A DNA stretch of 64,000 bases from Streptomyces antibioticus (GCF_002019855.1 NZ_CM007717.1:7821750-7885749), one strand, 5' to 3'; counted from the first letter of the stretch, positions 31,324 to 39,947 are shown. Numbers and translations are program-made. The notes: generated from the letters alone by a model not told the origin.

Positions 31324-33870
31324 TCACGGGAACTGGGTGATCTTGGACGGGATGGTGGAGGTGCCCGAGGTGGGTGCCCCGGTGTTGTTGACGACGTGGG
31401 CGTACTGGCCCATGCCGCCGAGCGAGATCACCTGGAGGCTGTGCAGCTTGACGCCCGGCTTCACGGGGACCTGGAAGCCGTGCTGCTGCACGATGGACGG
31501 GTCGGAGGTGTAGTTGCAGTAGCTGCCCAGACCCCACGCCTCGTGGACGTTCACCGAGTCGGCCACCTTGTAGGCGGCGTATCCGACGATGCCGTCGTGC
31601 GTGATGGCGGCGGCGTTCGGGGCGTCGTACGCCTTCTCGTTCTGGAAGAAGATCGTGCGGCCGCGTTCGCCGTTCCAGACGACGTCGTACTTGTTGAAGT
31701 GCTCGACGAACAGGCCGGTGGCGAGCACGTCGTCGCCGTTGACCCGCAGTCCGTAGTCGGCCCGGTTGGTCTCCCAGCCGACGCCCTCACCGTGGTCCGC
31801 GCGCCAGATCCAGGTGTGGTCGATGACGACGTCGTCGCTGTTGACCACGACCGAGTCGGTGGCGAGGCCGGGGCCCGCGCCGCCGATGCGGATGAACACG
31901 TCCTGCATCGTGGTGGGGTTGGCCGAGTGGTCCGCGCTCGCGCCGGCCGGGCCGAGCTGGAGCAGGGTGTCGGACCGGGTGGCGCCCGCGTCGATCAGGA
32001 ACCCGGCGAGCCGGACCCCGTCGACGTCCGCCACGTGCAGGGCGTCGACACCGCCGTCGGGGATGATCGTGGCGAGGCCGAGACCCAGCACCACCGTGTT
32101 GGCGCGGGTGACGTTGATGGTCTGGTTGAGGTGGTAGACACCGGGCGTGAACAGCAGGTTGAGGCCCTGCGAGAGCGCGGTGTTGATGGTGGCGGCCGTC
32201 GCGCCGGGCTTGACTATGTAGAACTGGCTCAGCGGGAGCGAGGTGCCCGCGTTGGCCGGCCAGGACACGCCCCGGGCGTTGGTGCGCTTGGCGGGGACGA
32301 AGACCTTGTACTCGTTGCCGTCGAGGTAGAGGAACGGCTTCTCGCGCGAGATCGGGGTGGTGTCCAGCGTGGTGTACGGGCCGGTGTCGAAGTTGGTCGC
32401 CGGGGCGCCCTGGACACCGGTGAACGTCATGTTCCACACGCCGTTGGTCCAGCCGCCGACCGAGCTGTCCCGGGTGTACCACTGCTGCTGCGAGTACGGG
32501 CCGACCGTGCCGTCGATCTTCGAGTCGGCGATGTAGCCGCCGGAGGCCCAACCGTAGCCGTTGGGCGCGAGGTTGAGGCCGCCCTTGACGTGGATACGGC
32601 GGAACGGCGCGGCCTGGGCGACGGCCCAGCGGTCGGTGCCGTTGGACGGTGTGATCGCGAGGTTCTCGGCCGAACGCCAGAAGTTCTGCGTGGCGTTGCC
32701 GTTGAACCAGCCCGCGTCCACGGTGATGTCACCGTTGATCTGGGTGTCGTCGGGGTTCAGTCCGAGCCCCGACACCGAGGTGTAGAAGCCGAGTTGGGCG
32801 TTGATGCCGTTGTAGGTGCCCGGCTTCAGCAGGAACTGGTAGCGCCCGCTGCCGAACTGCGCGGACTCCTGCTGCGCGAAGACCTGGTCGAACTTCTGCT
32901 GGAGGTTGGGGGTGTTGGGGTCCACGACGATCACGTTCGGGCCCAGGTCACCGCCGCCCTCGACCGGGGGCGTGCCGCCGGACGTGGTGTGGACGGCGAC
33001 CTCCCACAGGGAGTAGCCGTAGCCGGTGCCGCGTGCGGTGCCCAGGACGCGGACGTAGCGGCCCGAGCCGCTGACGTCGTAGGAGGCCCGTCCGCCGGTC
33101 GCGCCGGTCACGGTCTTGAGGGTGTTCCAGCTCTGGCCGTCGGCGGACGCCTGGATCTGGAAGTCCTTGCCGTACGCGGCCTCCCAGTTCAGGTCGACCT
33201 TGCAGATGTCCTGGGACGAGCCGAGGTCGACCCGCACCCACTGGGGGTCGGACGCCTGGCTGGACCAGCGGGTGGCGTCGTTGCCGTCGAACGCGGCGGA
33301 CGCCGGGGTGCCGGCGTTCTCCGTCGAGGACGCGGTGGCGGCCTTGCCCTGGGCGGCGTTGGCGGTGCCGCAGGTGCCGGGCTGGGTTCCGCCGGTGGTC
33401 CCGAACACCTGGAACTCCCACAGGGAGTAGCCCCAGGGGGTGGCCCGGTGGACGCCCTGCATCCGGACGTAGCGGCCCTGGCCGGAGACGGCGAGGGTGT
33501 CGTTGCCGCCGTCCCCGCCGGTGACCGTGCGCAGGTCGGTCCAGGAGCCGCCGTCCGCGGAGACCTGGATCTTGTAGTCGGAGGCGTAGGCCGCCTCCCA
33601 GTCGAGGACGACCTGGCTGATCGAGGCGGTGGCCCCGAGGTCGACCTGGAGCCACTGGTTGTCGGTCGCGGCGGAGGACCAGCGCGTTCCCTGGTCGCCG
33701 TCGACGGCGGCGGCCGCGGGAGTCCCGGCGGTCTCGGTGGAGGACGCGGTGGCCGATCTGCCCTGGGACAGATTGGCGTCGGCCGCCGCGGCCGACGGTG
33801 GTCCGAAGACCGGCAGAGTGATCAGCGCCGCCGTGCTGGCGAGCGCGACACCCAAGGATCTGAATCTCAT
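31324..33870 (-). CDS. Secreted protein with two discoidin (F5/8C, CBM32-like) domains and a beta-helix
   Basis: An 848-residue secreted protein. ATG 33870 gives a clean signal peptide MRFRSLGVALASTAALITL... ending near SAAAAD; the frame is open upstream but that part is not protein-like. Two F5/8 type C domains follow (residues ~35-185 and ~190-340), each with SQGRSATASSTE/AQGKAATASSTE, WLQVDLGATASISQVVLDWEAAYA and GRYVRMQGVHR-like motifs for carbohydrate binding. The remaining ~500 residues contain the repetitive strand pattern of a right-handed parallel beta-helix (VVLGLGLATIIPDGGVDALHV, NSDDVVIDHTWIWRADHGEGVG), as in glycan hydrolases or lyases. Probably an extracellular polysaccharide-active enzyme; the catalytic class is not assignable by eye. 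Confidence 0.85.
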   Translation of the reverse strand: MRFRSLGVALASTAALITLPVFGPPSAAAADANLSQGRSATASSTETAGTPAAAAVDGDQGTRWSSAATDNQWLQVDLGATASISQVVLDWEAAYASDYKIQVSADGGSWTDLRTVTGGDGGNDTLAVSGQGRYVRMQGVHRATPWGYSLWEFQVFGTTGGTQPGTCGTANAAQGKAATASSTENAGTPASAAFDGNDATRWSSQASDPQWVRVDLGSSQDICKVDLNWEAAYGKDFQIQASADGQSWNTLKTVTGATGGRASYDVSGSGRYVRVLGTARGTGYGYSLWEVAVHTTSGGTPPVEGGGDLGPNVIVVDPNTPNLQQKFDQVFAQQESAQFGSGRYQFLLKPGTYNGINAQLGFYTSVSGLGLNPDDTQINGDITVDAGWFNGNATQNFWRSAENLAITPSNGTDRWAVAQAAPFRRIHVKGGLNLAPNGYGWASGGYIADSKIDGTVGPYSQQQWYTRDSSVGGWTNGVWNMTFTGVQGAPATNFDTGPYTTLDTTPISREKPFLYLDGNEYKVFVPAKRTNARGVSWPANAGTSLPLSQFYIVKPGATAATINTALSQGLNLLFTPGVYHLNQTINVTRANTVVLGLGLATIIPDGGVDALHVADVDGVRLAGFLIDAGATRSDTLLQLGPAGASADHSANPTTMQDVFIRIGGAGPGLATDSVVVNSDDVVIDHTWIWRADHGEGVGWETNRADYGLRVNGDDVLATGLFVEHFNKYDVVWNGERGRTIFFQNEKAYDAPNAAAITHDGIVGYAAYKVADSVNVHEAWGLGSYCNYTSDPSIVQQHGFQVPVKPGVKLHSLQVISLGGMGQYAHVVNNTGAPTSGTSTIPSKITQFP

Positions 33871-34180
33871 GCCATGTTCCCCTGGGGGTGCGATGGAGGG
33901 ATGGACGCGAACGGGAGCCGTGCCGTGACAGTCGTGCGGTGCGGGAGATGGAACGTGCAACGAAGCGGGCACACCACTTAGTTCACGACTTGATTTAAAT
34001 AATGACTTCCTCGATCGGCAAGCCCTCTGACACCAGAATTCCTGCAACTTGTGCACACCGGGGGAGTGTTGACACGAGGACAGCGTTCAGTGCGTGACGC
34101 CGGGAGTGCGCGCGGGTGTGAGCCGGCGCGTCGGGGGCAACCGGTCTGCACACACCCGTCACGACCGAAGGGACGGCCTC
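33871..34180. other. Intergenic region with AT-rich operator-like site
   Basis: A 310-bp non-coding interval between divergent genes. It contains the AT-richest segment seen in the window (33978-34015), including the inverted repeat described separately, and a TTGACA at 34059-34064 pointing toward the small membrane protein gene. No gene-like codon bias was seen. Confidence 0.6.
33978..33998. promoter_or_regulatory. Imperfect inverted repeat, candidate ROK-type sugar operator
   Basis: TTAGTTCA-CGACT-TGATTTAA: two 8-bp arms with two mismatches and a 5-bp spacer. It lies about 108-128 nt upstream of the discoidin/beta-helix gene, in a very AT-rich patch that continues as ATTTAAAT. The arms resemble the TTAGTTCA/TGAACTAA half sites I associate with ROK-family sugar regulators, so sugar-responsive control of the secreted protein is plausible. 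Confidence 0.4.
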
Positions 34181-34357
34181 ATGCTGGCTGTTGGCGCCGC
34201 GATCCTGTTCTTCATCGCCTTCCTGATCAACGCGGCCGAGATCTCGACGAACGACGCGTTCACCTCGGTGAACCTGATGCTGCTCGGCCTCACCGCGCTG
34301 GCGCTGCACCTGGCCGGCGTCGGTGGCGGCTGGTCGGTGCGCGGCCGCAGACGCTGA
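34181..34357 (+). CDS. Small membrane protein, 58 aa
   Basis: ATG 34181 follows AAGGGA by about 8 nt; the frame is open a further 87 nt upstream but that sequence is not gene-like. The peptide is two hydrophobic helices: MLAVGAAILFFIAFLINAAE and TSVNLMLLGLTALALHLAGV, with a basic C-terminus (RGRRR). Short two-helix proteins of this type are common in Streptomyces and have no known function. Stands alone, divergent from the discoidin gene and convergent with marR. Confidence 0.65.
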   Translation: MLAVGAAILFFIAFLINAAEISTNDAFTSVNLMLLGLTALALHLAGVGGGWSVRGRRR

Positions 34358-34376
34358 CGCGCGCGGCCGCCGGCCG

Positions 34377-34808
34377 TCAGGCGGTGGCCTCGCGGATGCG
34401 GGCGAGCAGGCCGCGCAGTCGGGCCCGGTCGTCCGCGTCGAGCGCGGCCGTCGCCTCGGCGAGCGCCAGGCGGTCCACCTCCTCCGCCTCGCGGTGGCAG
34501 CGCAGACCCTCCTCGGTCAGCCGCAGCAGGAAGGCGCGCCGGTCGGTCGGGTGGGGCAGCCGCTCGACCAGACCGTCCCGCTCCAGGCTGTCCACGATGC
34601 TGGTCGCGGTCCGCGCCGCGACCCCCGTCAGCTCGCTCAAGTCCCGCATGCGCAAAGGCTGTTCGGCGCGGGCGAGCATCCGCATGGCGCGCAGCCGGGC
34701 GACCGAGGCGCCGCCCGAGCGCAGCCGGGCCTCCACGAACTGGCGCAGCCGGTGGGTCGTCTCGTACAGCTCGTCGATCAGGACGTCACTGCTGCCCTGC
34801 ACTGCCAT
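34377..34808 (-). CDS. MarR-family regulator of the divergent MFS exporter
   Basis: A 143-residue winged-helix regulator starting at ATG 34808. The DNA-binding core is visible as QPLRMRDLSELTGVAARTATSIVDSLERDGLVERLPHPTDRRAFLLRLTEEG, with the wing motif TDRRA. Flanking helices (ELYETTHRLRQFVEARL, ADDRARLRGLLARIREA) form the dimer interface. It is divergent from an MFS drug transporter 90 bp away, and an inverted repeat overlaps the transporter start, the standard repressor-exporter arrangement. The inducing ligand is probably a substrate of the exporter. Confidence 0.9.
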   Translation of the reverse strand: MAVQGSSDVLIDELYETTHRLRQFVEARLRSGGASVARLRAMRMLARAEQPLRMRDLSELTGVAARTATSIVDSLERDGLVERLPHPTDRRAFLLRLTEEGLRCHREAEEVDRLALAEATAALDADDRARLRGLLARIREATA

Positions 34809-34867
34809 CGCCGCTCCGCTCCCCGTGGCCCCGGACGGTCCCGGGGCGTTCCGGAAACCGATTCTAC

Positions 34868-34905
34868 TGAGCAAGCACATAGTGAGTATGCTCAGCATGT
34901 GCTCA
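34868..34905. promoter_or_regulatory. Candidate MarR operator overlapping the MFS start codon
   Basis: Outer arms TGAGCAAGCACAT (34868-34880) and ATGTGCTCA (34897-34905) are inverted repeats of TGAGCACAT with a 4-nt insertion in one arm; the imperfect palindrome GAGTATGCTC (34884-34893) lies between them. The GTG start of the MFS gene (34899) is within the right arm. Confidence 0.5.
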
Positions 34906-36380
34906 CGCGTCGTCCCCGCCCGTCCGCCCGCCGTCTCCTCAGCCAGCGGCTGGTCGTCCCCGTCATGTGTGCCAGCGTGACCTTCATCGCGATCGCCGAC
35001 GGGGCGATCACGACGGTCGCGCTGCCCTCCATCGCCCGCCAGTTCGGGCTGACCACGGCCGCCCTGGACGGCGTGGTCGTCGTCTACCCGGTCTGTCTGG
35101 CGATGGCGATCCCCGCCTCGGCCTGGCTGGTCGAACGGTTCGGCGGCAAACGGGTCCTGCTCACCGCGCTCACCGCCTTCCTCGGCTCCTCGCTCCTGTG
35201 CGGCGCGGCCGCCGACCTGCCCCAGCTCATCGCCTGCCGCGCGGTCCAGGGACTGTCCGCCGGGGTGCTCTTCCCGGCCTCGGCGGCCCTGCTGTTCGCC
35301 ACCTTCGACGCCTTCGAACAGGTGCGGATAGCCCGGTACATGATCATCCCGCAGCAGATCGCCCCGGCGGCCGCGCCCGTCCTCGGCGGACTGCTCGTGG
35401 ACCAGCTGTCCTGGCGCTGGGTCTTCTACGTCAACCTGCCCGTCGGCGTGCCCGTCGTCCTGTTCGGTGTGCTGTTCCTGGCGGAGCACCGCGGCCACCG
35501 GCCCGGCCGGTTCGACCTGACCGGCCTGCTGCTGAGCGCGGCCGGCCTGGGCGCCGCGATGTTCGGCGTCAGCGAGGGTCCCAACCGGGGCTGGTCCTCC
35601 GCCGCCGTGCTTGCCGCGCTTGCCCTGGGCGCCGTACTTCTCACCGCCGCCGTCGTCTACCAACTGCGCACCGCCGAGCCGTTGTTGAGGCTCCGGCTCT
35701 TCGCCGACCGGCTGTTCCGCGACACCAACCTGATCAACCTGGTCGGCCTGATCCCGATCCTCGGCGCGATGTATCTCGGGCCGCTCTTCCTCCAGCAGGC
35801 GCAGGGCCGCACCGCCCTGGAGTCCGGCACCGGCACCTTCCCCGAGGCGTTCGGCGTACTGCTCACCGTCCAGGTGGCCGGAGTGCTCTACGCCCGCGTC
35901 GGCCCCCGGATCATCGTGGGCTGCGGCCTCGCCGGCGTCAGCGCGGTCCTCGTGCTCTTCGCCCAGTGCGACGAGGACACCGGCCTGTGGACCTTCCGCG
36001 CCTACATGTTCCTGCTGGGCGTCGCGATGGGCGGGGTGTTCATGCCGACCACGGTCGCCTCGCTCGCCAACATCGCCCGGGGCGACCTCGCCCAGGCGTC
36101 CACGCTCAACACCGTCGTACGCCAGACCGGCGGCGCCCTCGCCCCGGCGGCCGTGACCACCGTCCTCGTCCTGGGCACCCCCGCGGGAGCCGCCGCCGAA
36201 CCCCCGCTCGGCGCCTATCAGTCCGCCTACTACGTCCTGGCCGTGATCGCCGCCGTGACCGCCGTCTTCGCGTTCACCCTCCCGGACGGCCCGGCCCGCG
36301 CCGCCGCCGCGGCCGGGTCCCGGAACCGTGCCGCGCAAGCGGCGCGGAATGTTCCGCGCGACGGTGTGCGGAAAGCGTGA
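34899..36380 (+). CDS. MFS transporter, DHA2 (14-helix) drug exporter family
   Basis: A 493-residue major facilitator protein with about 14 membrane helices. The motif A region reads WLVERFGGKRVLLTALTAFLGSSLLCG, motif C-like region IIPQQIAPAAAPVLGGLLVDQLSWRWVFYVNLPVG is typical of DHA2 multidrug:H+ antiporters, and DGAITTVALPSIARQFG is the helix 1 signature. GTG 34899 is the first start preceding family-like sequence, but no Shine-Dalgarno is seen, so it may be leaderless or start slightly downstream. Likely repressed by the divergent MarR protein. Confidence 0.88.
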   Translation: MLTRRPRPSARRLLSQRLVVPVMCASVTFIAIADGAITTVALPSIARQFGLTTAALDGVVVVYPVCLAMAIPASAWLVERFGGKRVLLTALTAFLGSSLLCGAAADLPQLIACRAVQGLSAGVLFPASAALLFATFDAFEQVRIARYMIIPQQIAPAAAPVLGGLLVDQLSWRWVFYVNLPVGVPVVLFGVLFLAEHRGHRPGRFDLTGLLLSAAGLGAAMFGVSEGPNRGWSSAAVLAALALGAVLLTAAVVYQLRTAEPLLRLRLFADRLFRDTNLINLVGLIPILGAMYLGPLFLQQAQGRTALESGTGTFPEAFGVLLTVQVAGVLYARVGPRIIVGCGLAGVSAVLVLFAQCDEDTGLWTFRAYMFLLGVAMGGVFMPTTVASLANIARGDLAQASTLNTVVRQTGGALAPAAVTTVLVLGTPAGAAAEPPLGAYQSAYYVLAVIAAVTAVFAFTLPDGPARAAAAAGSRNRAAQAARNVPRDGVRKA

Positions 36381-36521
36381 AACGGGGTACCAGTCCTCGA
36401 TCGGTCAGCGTGTTCACCAGTCGAAGGCGCGTGGTGAAGAGCCTGATAGCGTTTCTGCTCATGCCAGTTGCCGTTCGGGCCGCCGATGGGGGCGGGCAAG
36501 CGGAGTGGGAAAACCAGGACA

Positions 36522-37793
36522 ATGGTGACGTCGGAAGCGGAAATCGTCGGTTCGGCCTCTCCCGAGCGAGACGGACCCGACACGGTGTGGGAGTGGCGTG
36601 AGCCGTCGGTCCTGCTCATCGAGGACGACGCGGGCGACGCCCTGCTGGTGGAGGAACTCGTCGCCGACAGCGCCCTGAAGATGCGCCTGCGATGGGTGCG
36701 TTCGATGGCCGACGCCCGGCACGTCCTGGCCCAGGAGACGCCCGACTGCGTCCTGCTCGACCTCAACCTGCCCGACGCCCACGGCCTCGAAGCGGTCTCG
36801 CAGGTCCGCACCCACGCCGACCGGATCGCCGTCGTGGTGCTGACCGGCCTGGCCGAGGAGGAGACCGCCCTTGCCGCGGTCGCGGCCGGCGCCCAGGACT
36901 ACCTGGTCAAGGGCCGTGTCGAACCCGACCTGTTCGGACGGGCCGTGCGCTACGCCATCCAGCGCAAGCAGGCCGAACAGGCGGCGGTCGCCCTCCAGGC
37001 CGGCCAGATGCAGGCCCAGGAGAACGCCCGCCTCGAACGCGGCCTGCTGCCCCGCCCGTTGCTGCGCGGCGACGGCATCGAGGCCGTCGCCCGCTACCGC
37101 CCCGGCCGCTCCCAGGCCCTCCTCGGCGGCGACTTCTACGACATCGTGCAGAGCACCGACGGCACCCTGCACGCGCTCATCGGTGACGTCTCCGGGCACG
37201 GCCCCGACGAGGCCGCCCTCGGCGTGGCCCTGCGGATCGCCTGGCGCACCCTGGTCCTCAGCGGGGTCACGGGCGCCGAACAGGTCGCCCGCCTGGAGGA
37301 GATCCTCGTGGCCGAACGCGTCCGCAGCGAGGCGTTCGCCACCCTGACCAGCCTCACCGCCGCGCCGGGCGCCCGCGCGGTCCGGATCACCCGGGCCGGA
37401 CACCCCGGCATGCTGCTGCGCTCCGCAGGCCGTGTCGAATGGGTCGAGGTACCCGGCGGCCCCGCCCTCGGCGTCATCCCCGGACTGGCCACCTGGCCGG
37501 TCGAGGAGTTCGCCGTACCGGACGGGGCGGCGCTGGTGCTCTTCACCGACGGCCTCTTCGAGGGATACGTCGGCCGCGGCAGGGAGCGGCTGGGCGAGGA
37601 CGGACTGCTGCGCCTCGCCCGCGAGTTCGCCGGGCGGCCGCCCGAGGAGTTCGTCGACGGGCTGATCGAGCGCGCCGAGGGGCTCGCCGAGGCGCAGGGC
37701 GGTCTGGACGACGACGTGGCCGTGGTGCACCTGCGCCGGCACACGGAACAGACACGGGAAGAGACGTGGGAAGGGACACAGGAGCGGCGGTGA
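36522..37793 (+). CDS. Receiver domain-PP2C (SpoIIE-like) phosphatase response regulator
   Basis: A 423-residue response regulator with a phosphatase output. The ATG at 36522 is followed by GTG 36525; earlier in-frame starts (36468 TTG, 36486 ATG) lack an RBS, so the start is approximate. The receiver (residues ~30-150) has the acidic pocket LLIEDDAGD, phospho-Asp in DCVLLDLNLPDAHG, Thr in VVLTG and Lys in YLVKGR. A coiled linker (RKQAEQAAVALQAGQMQAQENARLERGLLP) joins the PP2C domain: ALLGGDFYDIV, ALIGDVSGHGPDEAA, LVLFTDGLFEG and LDDDVAVVHL, containing the metal-binding Asp residues. It probably dephosphorylates an anti-sigma antagonist. It overlaps the kinase gene by GTGA. Confidence 0.9.
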   Translation: MVTSEAEIVGSASPERDGPDTVWEWREPSVLLIEDDAGDALLVEELVADSALKMRLRWVRSMADARHVLAQETPDCVLLDLNLPDAHGLEAVSQVRTHADRIAVVVLTGLAEEETALAAVAAGAQDYLVKGRVEPDLFGRAVRYAIQRKQAEQAAVALQAGQMQAQENARLERGLLPRPLLRGDGIEAVARYRPGRSQALLGGDFYDIVQSTDGTLHALIGDVSGHGPDEAALGVALRIAWRTLVLSGVTGAEQVARLEEILVAERVRSEAFATLTSLTAAPGARAVRITRAGHPGMLLRSAGRVEWVEVPGGPALGVIPGLATWPVEEFAVPDGAALVLFTDGLFEGYVGRGRERLGEDGLLRLAREFAGRPPEEFVDGLIERAEGLAEAQGGLDDDVAVVHLRRHTEQTREETWEGTQERR

Positions 37794-39412
37794 CCAGGAA
37801 CGAAGCCCGCACACCGTGGATCGGCCGCAGGCTGACGGTTCAGGGCTGGTTCCATCTGGCCCTGGCCGTGATGACCCTGCTGGTCCTCGTCGGCAGCGTC
37901 GTCGGCGCGAGACTGCTCAGCCGCACCGGGGAGACCAGCGACCAACTGGCCGACCGCACCCTGCCGGCCCGCACCGAGGCGTACCGCCTCCAGTCCGCGC
38001 TGGTCAACCAGGAGACGGGCGTGCGCGGCTACGTCATCACCGCCGACCCCCGGTTCCTGGAGCCGTACACACAGGGCACCCGCGAGGAGGCCCGCTCGGC
38101 CGCCCGGCTGCGCGCCCTCGTCGGTGACCGGGCCGCGCTCCTGCACGACCTCGAGGCCGTCGAACAGCGAGCCGCCGCCTGGCGACGCACCTACGCCGAA
38201 CCCCTCGTCGCCGGTGTCACCGCCGGCGAGCCCGGCACCATCGACGCGGCGACCGCCGAGCGCGGCAAGAAGCTGTTCGACGAGGTCCGCGCCCGGGCCG
38301 CCGACCAGAACGCGGGCCTGACCCAAGCCGTCCGCGACGGCAAGGACCGGCTGGAGCACGTACGGACCCTGCGCACCGTCATCCTCAGCGCCCTCGTCGT
38401 GGTGTTCCTGCTGACCGGCGCCGTCCTGGCCGTCCTGATCCGGCTGCTCGTCGCCCGCCCGCTCGCGGTTCTGCGCGAATCCTCCCGGCGGGTCGCGCGC
38501 GGCGACTTCGGCCATGTCATCACCGGCGCCGGACCACGCGACCTCACCGCCGTCGCCACGGACGTCGAGTACATGCGCAGGCAGATCGTCGCCGAACTCG
38601 ACGCCTCACGCCGCCAGCAGGAGAACCTCGCCCGGCAGACCGCCGCCCTCGACGCCCAGGCCGTCGAACTGCGCCGCTCCAACGCCGAACTCGAACAGTT
38701 CGCCTATGTGGCCTCCCACGACCTCCAGGAACCCCTGCGCAAGGTCGCCTCCTTCTGCCAGCTCCTGGAGAAACGGTACGGCGACACACTGGACGACCGC
38801 GGCCGCCAGTACGTCGACTTCGCCGTGGACGGCGCCAAGCGCATGCAGATCCTCATCAACGACCTGCTCACCTTCTCCCGGGTCGGCCGCGTCAACGACG
38901 CCCGGCTGCCCGTGTCCCTCGACGAGGCGCTCGACCGGGCCCTCACCAACCTGGACACCGCCCTCACCGAGACCGGCACCCGCCTCGAACGGCCGGAGCA
39001 CCTGCCCCGCGTCCTCGGCGACCCGCTGCTGCTCGCCATGCTCTGGCAGAACCTCATCGGCAACGCCGTCAAGTTCCGCAGCCCCGACCGCACCCCGCAC
39101 GTACGGATCACCTGCGCACCCCATCCCGAGGAGCCCGGCACCTGGCTGCTGGACGTCACCGACAACGGCATAGGCATCCCGCCGGAGTTCGCCGAGAAGG
39201 TGTTCGTCATCTTTCAGCGGCTGCACGGCCGGGACGCCTATGGTGGCACCGGGATCGGACTCGCCCTGTGCAAGAAGATCGTCGAGTACCACGGCGGGCT
39301 GATCCGGATCGACACCGACCACACGGAGGGCACCCGGTTCCGCTTCACCCTGCCCGTCCTCACCGCGACGCCGGACCCCGCACAGCACACCCCCGAGAAG
39401 GCCCTGACATGA
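37790..39412 (+). CDS. CHASE3-HAMP sensor histidine kinase
   Basis: A 540-residue membrane kinase starting at GTG 37790, which overlaps the preceding stop, with AGGAG upstream. Helix 1 (HLALAVMTLLVLVGSVVGARLL) and helix 2 (VILSALVVVFLLTGAVLAVLIRLL) flank an extracellular CHASE3 domain marked by RLQSALVNQETGVRGYVIT and RFLEPYTQG. Then come HAMP, a coiled coil, the phosphoacceptor YVASHDLQEPLRKVASFCQLL, and the ATPase boxes N (NLIGNAVKFR), G1 (DVTDNGIGIP), F (VFVIFQRLHGRDAYGGTG) and G2 (GIGLALCKKIVEYHGG). This H-box type is of the phytochrome-like HWE/HisKA kind. Cognate regulators are the genes on either side. Confidence 0.93.
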   Translation: MTRNEARTPWIGRRLTVQGWFHLALAVMTLLVLVGSVVGARLLSRTGETSDQLADRTLPARTEAYRLQSALVNQETGVRGYVITADPRFLEPYTQGTREEARSAARLRALVGDRAALLHDLEAVEQRAAAWRRTYAEPLVAGVTAGEPGTIDAATAERGKKLFDEVRARAADQNAGLTQAVRDGKDRLEHVRTLRTVILSALVVVFLLTGAVLAVLIRLLVARPLAVLRESSRRVARGDFGHVITGAGPRDLTAVATDVEYMRRQIVAELDASRRQQENLARQTAALDAQAVELRRSNAELEQFAYVASHDLQEPLRKVASFCQLLEKRYGDTLDDRGRQYVDFAVDGAKRMQILINDLLTFSRVGRVNDARLPVSLDEALDRALTNLDTALTETGTRLERPEHLPRVLGDPLLLAMLWQNLIGNAVKFRSPDRTPHVRITCAPHPEEPGTWLLDVTDNGIGIPPEFAEKVFVIFQRLHGRDAYGGTGIGLALCKKIVEYHGGLIRIDTDHTEGTRFRFTLPVLTATPDPAQHTPEKALT

Positions 39413-39858
39413 CCACTCCCGCCGCCACCCCGGTCGACGTCCTCCTGGTCGAGGACGACCCGGGCGACGAACTCATGACCCGCGAGGCGTTCGAGGACAA
39501 CAAGATCGGCAACACCCTGCACGTCGTCCGCGACGGCGAGGAGGCGCTCGACTTCCTCTACCAGCGAGGCGCGCACACCGGGGCGCCCCGGCCCGATCTC
39601 ATCCTGCTCGACCTCAACCTGCCCAAGTACGACGGCCGTCAGGTCCTGGAGAAGATCAAGTCCGACCCGGCGCTGGCCCACATCCCGGTGGTGGTGCTCA
39701 CCACCTCCGCCGCCGAGGAGGACATCCTGCGCAGCTACAAGCTGCACGCGAACGCGTATGTCACCAAGCCCGTCGATCTGGACCAGTTCATCGCCGCGGT
39801 CCGCCAGATCGACGACTTCTTCGTCCAGGTGGTCCGGCTGCCCCGCGCCCAGGGGTGA
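39409..39858 (+). CDS. Single-domain response regulator (Rcp1/CheY-like)
   Basis: A 149-residue receiver with no output domain, starting at ATG 39409 in an ATGA overlap with the kinase stop. Pocket residues are VEDDPGDELMTREAFEDN, phospho-Asp in LILLDLNLPKYDG, Thr in VVVLTTSAAEEDI and Lys in AYVTKPVD. The extended loop with RDGEEALDFLYQRG is typical of Rcp1-like regulators paired with phytochrome-type kinases. Without an output domain it likely acts by phosphotransfer or phosphate buffering, or by protein-protein contact. Confidence 0.93.
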   Translation: MTTPAATPVDVLLVEDDPGDELMTREAFEDNKIGNTLHVVRDGEEALDFLYQRGAHTGAPRPDLILLDLNLPKYDGRQVLEKIKSDPALAHIPVVVLTTSAAEEDILRSYKLHANAYVTKPVDLDQFIAAVRQIDDFFVQVVRLPRAQG

Positions 39859-39877
39859 CGCGGGTCACTTTCGCCGG

Positions 39878-39905
39878 TGTCACAAAGCGCCGGGCCCGTC
39901 TCGTC
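39878..39905 (+). promoter_or_regulatory. ECF41-type sigma promoter
   Basis: TGTCACA at 39878-39884 and CGTC at 39902-39905 separated by 17 nt match the published ECF41 (SigJ-like) -35/-10 consensus TGTCACA-N16/17-CGTC. It lies 43 nt before the ATG of a carboxymuconolactone-decarboxylase-like gene, the usual target class of ECF41 sigma factors. Confidence 0.8.
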
Positions 39906-39947
39906 CAGTGAGTGAACACAGACACTCACCACCACGAGGAGCACCCC

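Noticed and set aside
31288-33981. Open frame of 897 codons opposite the discoidin/beta-helix gene.
   Set aside because: Antisense shadow rich in Val/Gly/Asp/His; the minus-strand reading has a signal peptide and clear domains.
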